Shown here piece by piece: positions 1 to 5,284 of a stretch of 7,073 nt of DNA; within the stretch, counting starts at the first letter, position 1, and every line of letters starts with the position of its first letter. A model generated the notes under the pieces. It was given only the letters and a program-made list of their open reading frames with translations. It was not told the DNA's origin and made no database searches. The stretch lies in NCBI GenBank assembly GCA_021824055.1, contig JAKALV010000173.1, positions 1 to 7,073 of the forward strand, written 5' to 3'. This DNA comes from Acidobacteriota bacterium (GTDB lineage: Bacteria; Acidobacteriota; Vicinamibacteria; Vicinamibacterales; SCN-69-37). The position numbers were made by a program, and so were the translations under genes.

Positions 1-130
1 GGAGCGGACCGGTCGCGTTTCGCCGGGCCTGCGCATCGAGCACCCGCGTCAGACCCCAGCTCGACGCGGTGGCGAGACCCGCGACGGCACCCGAGATCTG
101 CAAAAAGCGCCTGCGCGACGTACGTGGCAT
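1..130 (-). CDS. Tat-exported protein, N-terminal fragment (runs off left edge)
   Basis: This is the 5' end of a minus-strand gene, with 43 codons visible. The protein starts MPRTSRRRFLQISGAVAGLA. Residues 5-11 (S-R-R-R-F-L-Q) match the twin-arginine consensus S-R-R-x-F-L-K, and are followed by a hydrophobic stretch at about 12-24 and an A-Q-A signal-peptidase-like site at 33-35. The product is therefore predicted to be exported folded through the Tat pathway, as many cofactor-containing periplasmic enzymes are. The ATG at 130-128 is supported by an AGGAG seven bases upstream and by a sigma-54-like promoter just before it. Too little mature sequence (about RRNATGPL) is visible to name a family. 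It follows the sigma-54 activator gene on the same strand with a 158-nt gap, so it probably has its own regulated promoter. Export is a strong call; function is unknown. Confidence 0.75.
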   Translation of the reverse strand, partial: MPRTSRRRFLQISGAVAGLATASSWGLTRVLDAQARRNATGPL

Positions 131-137
131 TCCCACT

Positions 138-142
138 CTCCT
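138..142 (-). promoter_or_regulatory. Shine-Dalgarno of the Tat-signal gene
   Basis: AGGAG on the minus strand lies 7 nt before the ATG at 130-128. It fixes the start of the partial Tat-signal gene. Confidence 0.65.
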
Positions 143-155
143 GCCTGTACTAAAG

Positions 156-171
156 AGCAGTGTTTGTGCCA
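156..171 (-). promoter_or_regulatory. Sigma-54 (-24/-12) promoter of the Tat-signal gene
   Basis: The minus strand reads TGGCACAAACACTGCT. Against the sigma-54 consensus TGGCACG-N4-TTGC(A/T) it matches TGGCAC and TGCT, with the obligatory GG and GC separated by exactly 10 nt. The expected transcription start, about 12 nt after the -12 GC, falls near 145. That leaves a 15-nt leader holding the AGGAG ribosome-binding site before the ATG at 130. The gene immediately upstream encodes a sigma-54 activator, which makes a chance match less likely. The element is seen in the sequence; its activity is inferred. Confidence 0.65.
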
Positions 172-242
172 GGTTTCCTGGGAGTCGGCCTGAGCGGAGC
201 CTCTACGGCGCGGCCGTACAACGCACGGACGACGGAACACAA

Positions 243-285
243 CGTTGCGACATCTTGTTTCGCTTGTGGACGAAATGTTTCAACG
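243..285. repeat. Imperfect inverted repeat between regulator and Tat gene: activator site or terminator
   Basis: The arms are CGTTG-N2-ACAT (243-253) and ATGT-N2-CAACG (275-285), symmetric about position 264 with no gaps, and some further pairing inside. The repeat begins 3 nt after the stop codon of the sigma-54 activator and is centred about 119 bp upstream of the predicted start of the Tat gene. That is the usual distance for an enhancer site bound by a sigma-54 activator. It could instead fold as a terminator-like hairpin in the regulator mRNA, but no clear U-tract follows (the minus strand continues TTGTGTTCC). No matching half-site was found upstream of the other sigma-54 promoter. Confidence 0.4.
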
Positions 286-288
286 CAG

Positions 289-1623
289 TCAGCGCGCCAA
301 TCCGTACTCGCGCATCTTGCGCCAGAGCGTGGTGCGGCTCATGCGAAGCTCGGCGGCCGCTTTCTCGCGATTCCAGTGGTGGCGCGTCAGCGCCTGCTCG
401 ACGAGCTGGCGCTCGCCGGGATCCGCGCCCGACTCGGCGGCATGGCGCGCGGCCGGGTTGTCCGCGTCGGTCGTCGACGCCATCGACGTCGCGTGTTCGC
501 GGACCTCGGCGGGAAGGTCCACGGGATGGATCGTCTGGCCGCGGCACACGGCCACCGCGTATTCGAGCGCGTTCTCGAGTTCACGCGCGTTGCCCGGCCA
601 GGGGTAATCGAGCAGGACGCGAAGGGCATCGGACGACAGGCGCAGCGAGCGGCCGTGGCGCAAGGTCACGCGCGCGAGCAGGTGGTGCGCCAGGGGCTCG
701 ATGTCGCCGCGGCGCGCGCGCAGCGGCGGCAGAACGATCGGCACCACGCGCAGACGGTAGAGCAAGTCCTCGCGAAAGCGACCCTCGGCCACCTCGCGCT
801 TCAGATCGCGATTGGTGGCGGCGATAATGCGCGCGTCGGTGCGCCGCGTGCGGTTCTCACCGACGCGTTCGAACGTGCGCTCCTGCAGCACGCGCAGCAG
901 CTTCACCTGCAGCGGCAGCGGCAGGTCGCCGACCTCGTCGAGAAACAGCGCGCCGCCGCTGGCCAGTTCGAAGCGGCCCTCGCGATCGCGCACGGCCCCC
1001 GTAAACGCGCCGCGCACGTGGCCGAACAATTCCGACTCGAGCAGGTCCGCGGGAATGGCGCCGCAGTTCACCGCGACGAAGCGTCCGCCGCGCCGCGGCG
1101 AATTCTCGTGCAGCGCGCGCGCGACCAGTTCCTTGCCCGTGCCGCTCTCGCCGGTGATGAGGACCGTGGCATCGCTCTCGGCCAGGTGCTGCACCAGACG
1201 GAACACGTCGAGCATCGCCGTCGACGCGGCGACCAGCCCCGAGAACATCGCGGGCAGCACGCCGGCCTCTCCCGGATCCTCGCCCGAGCGCACCACCACC
1301 AGATAGGCGACGCGCGGATCGCAGAGCGGCGAGTCCACACTCGTCACCGGCGCCGCGGTCAGCGACAGCATCCGGCGCTCCTCGCCCACGCGAATCGAGG
1401 CGCCCCAACCTTCGCGGCGCTCGCCGCCGACGAGCGCGCGGCGCAGCGTGCCCTGCGGGCCGAAGAGTTCCGCGCCGAACGATTCTTCGAGCGAACGCCC
1501 GGCCAGCAGATCCGCGGCGCCCGCGCCGGCGATCGCATCGATCCCCGGCGACGCGTGGACGACGCAGAAATCCGCGTCCACGCATAAGAGCGCGCGCCCG
1601 AGACTTTCGAAGACTCCGCTCAT
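289..1623 (-). CDS. Sigma-54-dependent transcriptional activator (PAS-AAA+-Fis HTH)
   Basis: A 444-residue bacterial enhancer-binding protein that would use ATP hydrolysis to open sigma-54 RNA polymerase promoters. Residues about 5-112 look like a PAS-type sensory domain; there is no phosphoreceiver domain. The AAA+ core spans about 128-370, with Walker A GESGTGKE (158-165), the sigma-54-contacting GAFTGA loop (205-210), Walker B GALFLDE (224-230), AATNRDL (268-274), FREDLLYRL (283-291) with the likely arginine finger, and sensor II WPGNARELEN (342-351). A Fis-type helix-turn-helix occupies about 404-444. All key motifs are intact. The ATG at 1623 gives a protein that begins at the PAS domain but has no clear Shine-Dalgarno; GTG codons 3 and 11 codons upstream are alternatives. 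The reading frame stays open to 2235, but that stretch is antisense to the porin gene. It lies divergent from the FadL/MoaA unit and upstream of the Tat gene, and both have sigma-54-like promoters. The signal sensed is unknown. Confidence 0.93.
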   Translation of the reverse strand: MSGVFESLGRALLCVDADFCVVHASPGIDAIAGAGAADLLAGRSLEESFGAELFGPQGTLRRALVGGERREGWGASIRVGEERRMLSLTAAPVTSVDSPLCDPRVAYLVVVRSGEDPGEAGVLPAMFSGLVAASTAMLDVFRLVQHLAESDATVLITGESGTGKELVARALHENSPRRGGRFVAVNCGAIPADLLESELFGHVRGAFTGAVRDREGRFELASGGALFLDEVGDLPLPLQVKLLRVLQERTFERVGENRTRRTDARIIAATNRDLKREVAEGRFREDLLYRLRVVPIVLPPLRARRGDIEPLAHHLLARVTLRHGRSLRLSSDALRVLLDYPWPGNARELENALEYAVAVCRGQTIHPVDLPAEVREHATSMASTTDADNPAARHAAESGADPGERQLVEQALTRHHWNREKAAAELRMSRTTLWRKMREYGLAR

Positions 1624-1662
1624 GGCGCGCACGAATTCAGACGACTGAGACTCCACACACGC

Positions 1663-1668
1663 ATTATG
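1663..1668 (-). promoter_or_regulatory. Possible -10 element of the sigma-54 activator gene
   Basis: The minus strand reads CATAAT, five of six matches to TATAAT, in an otherwise very GC-rich 102-bp divergent region. Transcription would start near 1656, giving a leader of about 33 nt. No convincing -35 box is found 16-18 nt upstream, so this is a tentative housekeeping promoter. It lies back to back with the sigma-54 promoter for the porin gene. Confidence 0.35.
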
Positions 1669-1686
1669 GCCCGCCCGCCCGGGCGT

Positions 1687-1702
1687 TGGCGCGTTCCGTG
1701 CA
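1687..1702 (+). promoter_or_regulatory. Sigma-54 (-24/-12) promoter of the FadL-moaA unit
   Basis: TGGCGCGTTCCGTGCA matches the sigma-54 consensus TGGCACG-N4-TTGCA except at two positions (A to G, T to G). It has the exact GG-N10-GC spacing. The predicted start near 1713 puts the AGGAGGA ribosome-binding site right at the mRNA 5' end, 13 nt before the ATG. This layout is nearly the same as that of the Tat gene on the other side of the activator. A perfect inverted repeat GTGCA-T-TGCAC (1698-1708) overlaps the -12 region, and a palindrome CGCCCGGGCG (1676-1685) abuts the -24 box. Confidence 0.65.
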
Positions 1703-1713
1703 TTGCACAGGTC

Positions 1714-1720
1714 AGGAGGA
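1714..1720 (+). promoter_or_regulatory. Strong Shine-Dalgarno of the FadL-family gene
   Basis: AGGAGGA lies 5 nt before the ATG at 1726. It selects this start over an in-frame ATG at 1666, which would add 20 residues ahead of the signal peptide. Confidence 0.8.
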
Positions 1721-1725
1721 TCTAC

Positions 1726-2985
1726 ATGCGCAAGTCCATCACCCTGTTTCTTTTCTGCTCGCTGCTCGCGTTTGCCACTCCGCGCGCGACATTGCTCGCG
1801 AGCAACGGCTATTTCCAGTTGGGCACCGGTACCCAGTCGAAAGGGATGGGCGGCGCCGGCGTGGCCGTGTTGTTCGGGCCCGCGGCGCCGGCAACAAATC
1901 CGGCCGGCATGGCGATGGGACCCGGCGGATTGGACCTGGGTGTCGGGCTCTTCAATCCGAATCGCGACTACAGCGTTGCCGGAAATCCGTCGGGCTATCC
2001 CGGCACATTCGGTCTCGCGCCCGGCAAAGTGACGAGCGACAGTCTGCTCTTCGCGGTGCCGCACGCCGGCTACAGCCGTCGTTTCGACAAGGTGGCGGCC
2101 GGCGTGCTTCTCTACGCGAACGGCGGCATGAACACGAACTACAACGCCGCGACCTTTGGTTTCAAGTCCACGGGCGTCAACCTGTCGCAGTTGTTTGTCG
2201 CGCCCACGCTCGCCTACGCGGTCAATGACCGGCATGCGATCGGCGTCTCGGCGGTGCTGGCCTATCAGATGTTCAAGGCCGAAGGGCTTCAGGCGTTCTC
2301 GGCCTTCTCGAGCGACTCGGCCAACCTCACCAACAACAAGACATCATCGTCAGTCGGCGCGGGCGTGCGGGTGGGCTACCTGGGCAAACTGTCGGAGTAC
2401 ATCTCGGTGGGCGCGGCCTATCAGAGCCGCGTGTTCATGACGAAGTTCAAGGAGTACCAGGGGCTCTACGCCCAGCAGGGCGATTTCGACATCCCGTCGA
2501 ACTACACGGCCGGCGTCGGCATCCATCCGAACGAGCGCGTCGATCTCGCGTTTGACGTGCAGCGGATCAACTACAGCGAAGTCAAGTCGGTCAGCAATCC
2601 GATGCTGCCCAACCTCATGTCCGCGGCGCTCGGCAACGACAGCGGCGCGGGCTTCGGCTGGCAGGACATGACGGTCTTCAAAAGCGGCCTGCAGGTGCGC
2701 GCCTCATCGGCGTGGACGCTGCGCGGCGGTTACTCCTACGGTAAACAGCCGATCGGCACGGACGACGTGCTGTTCAATATTCTGGCGCCCGGCGTGATCG
2801 AGCAGCATGTGACCGCGGGCTTCAGCCGGGCCATGGGCCGGGGAACGTTTGATGTGTCGGTGGTGCGCGCGTTGTCGAAGAGCGTGACCGGCCCGAACCC
2901 GCTTGAGGTGCCCGGTCTGCAGAACATCACGCTGCGGATGGACCAGTGGGACATCGGCGTGGGCTATTCCTTCAAGTTCCGGTAG
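1726..2985 (+). CDS. FadL/OmpP1/TodX-family outer-membrane transport protein
   Basis: A 419-residue predicted outer-membrane beta-barrel of the family that takes up long-chain fatty acids or hydrophobic compounds such as aromatic hydrocarbons. Residues 1-26 form a Sec signal peptide (MRKSI, then a hydrophobic core, ending near TLLAS). The mature N-terminus NGYFQLGTGTQSKGMGGAGV and the NPA motif within ATNPAGM (56-62) are typical of the FadL hatch region. The rest is rich in alternating aromatic and glycine strands, ending DIGVGYSFKFR. Most outer-membrane barrels end in Phe; here an Arg follows it. Length is normal for the family. The start is fixed by AGGAGGA. The gene is preceded by a sigma-54-like promoter, is divergent from the sigma-54 activator, and ends 6 nt before the moaA-like gene, so the two are probably co-transcribed. 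Family is confident; the substrate cannot be told from sequence. Confidence 0.9.
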   Translation: MRKSITLFLFCSLLAFATPRATLLASNGYFQLGTGTQSKGMGGAGVAVLFGPAAPATNPAGMAMGPGGLDLGVGLFNPNRDYSVAGNPSGYPGTFGLAPGKVTSDSLLFAVPHAGYSRRFDKVAAGVLLYANGGMNTNYNAATFGFKSTGVNLSQLFVAPTLAYAVNDRHAIGVSAVLAYQMFKAEGLQAFSAFSSDSANLTNNKTSSSVGAGVRVGYLGKLSEYISVGAAYQSRVFMTKFKEYQGLYAQQGDFDIPSNYTAGVGIHPNERVDLAFDVQRINYSEVKSVSNPMLPNLMSAALGNDSGAGFGWQDMTVFKSGLQVRASSAWTLRGGYSYGKQPIGTDDVLFNILAPGVIEQHVTAGFSRAMGRGTFDVSVVRALSKSVTGPNPLEVPGLQNITLRMDQWDIGVGYSFKFR

Positions 2986-2991
2986 GCGTTC

Positions 2992-3945
2992 ATGTACCTC
3001 CGGCTTTCGGTCACCGACCGATGCGGCTTTCGCTGCCCGTACTGCCAGCCCGACGCGCCAGGATCGGTCACCCCTGGCGCGTCGATGCTGACGCCGGCGG
3101 AGATTCACCGCGTCGTGTCGGTGCTGGCCGAGTCCGGGACGTCGCATGTAAGGTTGACGGGTGGCGAACCGCTGGCGCGGCGCGACGCGCTGCGAATCGT
3201 TGAGTCGATCGCGAGTGTTCCGGGAATTCGCGACATCGCGATCACGACGAACGGCCAGGGCCTGGCCGATCGCGCTCTTGCGTTGAGGAACGCCGGCCTG
3301 TCGCGCGTCAATATTCACATCGACAGCCTGCGCGCGGATCGGTATCAAGCCCTGACGCGCAACGGCAACCTCGCGGCCGCGCTGCGCGGCGTTGAATCGG
3401 CGCTCGCCGCCGGCCTCCGGCCCATCAAGATCAACACGGTCTTGATGAACGGCGTCAACGACGACGAACTCGAGGCGTTCCTGCGGTTTGCGGTCGAATG
3501 GCGCGTGACGGTGCGCTTCATCGAGCTCATGAACACCGGTCCCGCGTCGGCATTTGTCGGACGGCACTTCATGTCCGCGGAGGCGGCGCGCGCCCAACTG
3601 GCGCGAGACCACGTGCTGGTCCCACGATTTGCGGATCGCGGGGCCAGCCCCGCTCGGGAGTATGACGTCGACCATGGAGCGGCGACCGTGGGATTCATCG
3701 CGTCCGAGACGGAGCCGTTCTGCGCGTCGTGCAATCGGATCCGCGTGACGTCCGACGGCCGGCTCAAGATCTGTCTGTACGAAGCCGGCGGATTCGACCT
3801 GCGCGCGTTCATCCGGGATCCGTCTGTTGACGACCGGCAGCTCAGCGAACGCATCGCCGCCGTGCTCGGCGGCAAGCGTTCGCATCACCCGGCCCTGGGA
3901 CAGACCGGTGCGGTCGCGTTTGCGATGGCCCAGATCGGGGGCTGA
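2992..3945 (+). CDS. moaA: GTP 3',8-cyclase (MoaA-type radical SAM protein)
   Basis: A 317-residue protein with the hallmarks of MoaA, which converts GTP to 3',8-cH2GTP, the first step of molybdenum cofactor synthesis. The radical SAM cluster motif CGFRCPYC has C11, C15 and C18, and the SAM-binding GGEP is at 57-60. The second, substrate-binding 4Fe-4S cluster has C244, C247 and C261 (Cx2C...x13-C). R4, R249 and R251 correspond to the GTP-binding arginines known in the family. The C-terminal Gly-Gly tail (QIGG) needed for MoaA activity is present. The ATG is the first start after an in-frame stop that is also the porin's stop (2983-2985). The protein therefore begins directly at YLRLSVTDRC and lacks the short N-terminal segment usual in MoaA. 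GGTAGG just before the ATG may act as ribosome-binding site. No other molybdenum cofactor gene is in view. Activity on GTP is likely; a divergent role is possible. Confidence 0.88.
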   Translation: MYLRLSVTDRCGFRCPYCQPDAPGSVTPGASMLTPAEIHRVVSVLAESGTSHVRLTGGEPLARRDALRIVESIASVPGIRDIAITTNGQGLADRALALRNAGLSRVNIHIDSLRADRYQALTRNGNLAAALRGVESALAAGLRPIKINTVLMNGVNDDELEAFLRFAVEWRVTVRFIELMNTGPASAFVGRHFMSAEAARAQLARDHVLVPRFADRGASPAREYDVDHGAATVGFIASETEPFCASCNRIRVTSDGRLKICLYEAGGFDLRAFIRDPSVDDRQLSERIAAVLGGKRSHHPALGQTGAVAFAMAQIGG

Positions 3946-3992
3946 CGCGCGCGGCAAGCGTTTGCGAATGTGCAGTTTGTGACAGCGCCAGC

Positions 3993-4196
3993 GTGCGTCT
4001 TCCGGTGCATGATGCCCTCGTGAAGAAACTACTCGCCTCCGTCGATGAGGATTTCGCGCAGATTGACACGCTCCTGAGGGAACTACGGAACCGGATCGCG
4101 CGCGCCAGTGAAGCCGTGCATGTCGTGGCTGAGAAGGCAGTCAAGCCAGGCGGCCGCCGCCGCAAGGCCACGAAGAAGACGACGGCGCGGCGTTAG
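3993..4196 (+). CDS. Hypothetical small basic protein
   Basis: A possible 67-residue protein with a GTG start. Residues about 10-46 form a charged, heptad-like helix (KKLLASVDEDFAQIDTLL onward), and the last 17 residues are a Lys/Arg/Thr/Gly-rich tail (KPGGRRRKATKKTTARR) like those of nucleic-acid-binding or histone-H1-like tails. Most third codon positions are G or C, as in the neighbouring genes, which supports coding. A second in-frame GTG at 4020 would drop the first nine residues. Neither start has a clear Shine-Dalgarno. It follows the moaA gene by 47 nt on the same strand and could be read through from it. I recognise no family. DNA or RNA binding is only suggested by the tail. Confidence 0.45.
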   Translation: MRLPVHDALVKKLLASVDEDFAQIDTLLRELRNRIARASEAVHVVAEKAVKPGGRRRKATKKTTARR

Positions 4197-4224
4197 AGGG
4201 CATTTCGCATTGCTGTCGCCGCCC

Positions 4225-4382
4225 GTCCAAGGTTCAGGGTCCAAGGTCCAAGGTCACTTGTTGTCCGCAGGTCCGGCTGGTCCTTCGTTCGATGTGCGCG
4301 TGCACGTGAACCGAGGACCCCGGGACCGGCAGGACCCGAGGATAGACGAGTGACGTTGGACCGTGGACCTTGAACTGTGGAC
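4225..4382. repeat. Long imperfect palindrome with GGTCCAA repeats
   Basis: The left arm (from 4225) reads GTCCAAGGTTCAGGGTCCAA and continues to about GGCTGGTCC at 4280. The reverse complement of the right arm (ending 4382) starts GTCCACAGTTCAAGGTCCAC and continues to a matching GCCGGTCC. The arms are roughly 60 nt with small gaps; the centre contains CGTGCACG (4299-4306). The left arm also has short direct GGTCCAA repeats. It fills most of the 236-nt gap between a plus-strand unit (moaA and small ORF) and the end of a minus-strand gene, so it could act as a two-way terminator. Its size and imperfect symmetry also fit a REP- or MITE-like dispersed element. No ORF, transposase or clear target-site duplication is seen. 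Confidence 0.7.
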
Positions 4383-4432
4383 GACACCACACCGAACTGA
4401 ACACTGCTCCAAGCCCCTGGCGTGTGACGGGA

Positions 4433-5005
4433 CTATTTCGACACCGCCTGCGGCTGGCACGTGCAGACGTACCGCTGCATGAGCCGCGGCAGCTGCTTGT
4501 CGACCACCAGCGTCATGTCGCCACCATCCTTGAACATCGGGTCAATGACGATCTTGAGCCCGTAGTCCTTGGCCACCTCGGCCGGCGGCTGTGCGTCTTT
4601 GGGTGATTCCGGTGTGTTCGACGCCTTCTCGGCGTTGCGCCGCACGGCCTCGGCTTCGGCGGCGAACTGCACGGCGGTCCCGACCATGTCGACGTACTGC
4701 TGGGCCGTGACGAGATTGACCGCGAGCAGCTTGCAGGCCATTTCCATGCGGGCCACCTGCGACGTGCCGACGCTGTCGAGCGCCGCGATCACCTTGGGAT
4801 CAATCTTGAGGACTCGCAGTTTGCCGATGTCGATCTCGATGCCGCGCTTGGTTTGCACCAGCCCGCTCGCGCAGAACTTTCTGGCCTGATCCGGCGTCAT
4901 GGGCGCCTGCCCCGTCTGCGCCGGCATGGCCGCCACAGACGGGGACGCGACCACGACCAATGCGCACGCCGCCGACGCGAGTACCGCCGAGAACCATTTC
5001 TTCAT
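4433..5005 (-). CDS. Secreted hypothetical protein with four mature cysteines
   Basis: A 190-residue protein of no family I recognise. Residues 1-26 are a clear Sec signal peptide (MKKWF, hydrophobic core 7-20, cleavage likely after SVAA), so it is predicted to be periplasmic or secreted. The mature part has cysteines at 45, 91, 181 and 183, the last two as CTC close to the C-terminus; these could form disulfides or bind a metal. A central helix-rich region (about 82-130) is rich in Ala and Glu, followed by a Pro-rich linker (131-143) and a short strand-like C-terminal part (LKIVIDPMF, MTLVVDKQL). The ATG at 5005 is chosen because the signal peptide starts there and GGGGGG lies about 8 nt upstream. 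The frame remains open to 5092, but that extension would bury the signal peptide. It converges on the moaA unit and is divergent from the HD-GYP gene. Confidence 0.8.
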   Translation of the reverse strand: MKKWFSAVLASAACALVVVASPSVAAMPAQTGQAPMTPDQARKFCASGLVQTKRGIEIDIGKLRVLKIDPKVIAALDSVGTSQVARMEMACKLLAVNLVTAQQYVDMVGTAVQFAAEAEAVRRNAEKASNTPESPKDAQPPAEVAKDYGLKIVIDPMFKDGGDMTLVVDKQLPRLMQRYVCTCQPQAVSK

Positions 5006-5280
5006 GGTGAATTCCCCCCGCGCGGAGCCTACGCCAGTCGGCGCCGCGAAGGCAAGACGGCGGACGGGCGGGACGGGCGTCCAGATCCGCAACCCAAGCG
5101 AGCCGCCGGCGCCTGGGGCGCCAAACGCGCGCGCGCCGCCGAGCGCGGAGTCGTCCGCGGGTCTGGTGGGATTTCGGGCGGCGAGCGTGTACCCTAGCGA
5201 CTCGACTTGTCCTTGATGCTGCGCCGATCCTCACACACGACCCCGCCCGCCGCCGGCCCGGCCGAACGCCGGTTCCGCCG
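5006..5280. other. Divergent intergenic region between secreted protein and HD-GYP genes
   Basis: This 275-nt, very GC-rich stretch must hold the control elements of both flanking genes. It contains a possible minus-strand promoter (5026-5055), a GGCGCC-TGG-GGCGCC repeat at 5108-5122 (each half itself palindromic), and a possible 22-codon leader ORF from 5216. A TACCCT at 5190-5195 resembles a weak -10 box for the HD-GYP gene but has no -35 partner. I see no further gene. Confidence 0.5.
5026..5055 (-). promoter_or_regulatory. Possible sigma-70-type promoter of the secreted-protein gene
   Basis: On the minus strand TTGCCT (5055-5050) and TAGGCT (5031-5026) are separated by 18 nt, with four and three of six consensus matches. 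Start would be near 5019, giving a leader of about 14 nt that contains the GGGGGG ribosome-binding site. The match is weak. Confidence 0.3.
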
Positions 5281-5284
5281 ATGA
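5216..5284 (+). CDS. Possible 22-residue leader ORF overlapping the HD-GYP start
   Basis: ATG at 5216 opens a frame of 22 codons (MLRRSSHTT, then a Pro/Ala-rich part, ending ERRFRR). Its TGA overlaps the ATG of the HD-GYP gene as ATGA at 5281-5284. The HD-GYP ATG has no Shine-Dalgarno, so translational coupling from this leader is plausible. The leader also lacks a clear ribosome-binding site, and an open frame this short is easily fortuitous in GC-rich DNA. Confidence 0.3.
   Translation: MLRRSSHTTPPAAGPAERRFRR

Noticed and set aside
160..1587. 475-codon open frame on the plus strand opposite the sigma-54 activator
   Set aside because: Its translation is low-complexity (Arg/Ala/His/Gln-rich) with no motif, as expected from GC-rich DNA opposite a real gene. 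The minus strand has every motif of a sigma-54 activator.
1624..2235. N-terminal extension of the sigma-54 activator frame by 204 codons
   Set aside because: It runs antisense through the divergent porin gene and has no domain. The PAS domain starts right after the ATG at 1623.
2704..3957. 417-codon minus-strand frame across the porin end and moaA
   Set aside because: Arg/His/Gln-rich shadow of two well-supported plus-strand genes.
5021..5036. Minus-strand TGGCGTAGGCTCCGCG with GG-N10-GC spacing upstream of the secreted-protein gene
   Set aside because: Only TGGC and GC match the sigma-54 consensus, and the predicted start would leave a leader of about 5 nt and cut off the ribosome-binding site. 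It is a chance hit in GC-rich DNA.
5190..5195. TACCCT as a -10 box for the HD-GYP gene
   Set aside because: Only three of six consensus bases and no -35 box at 16-18 nt; too weak to list as a promoter.
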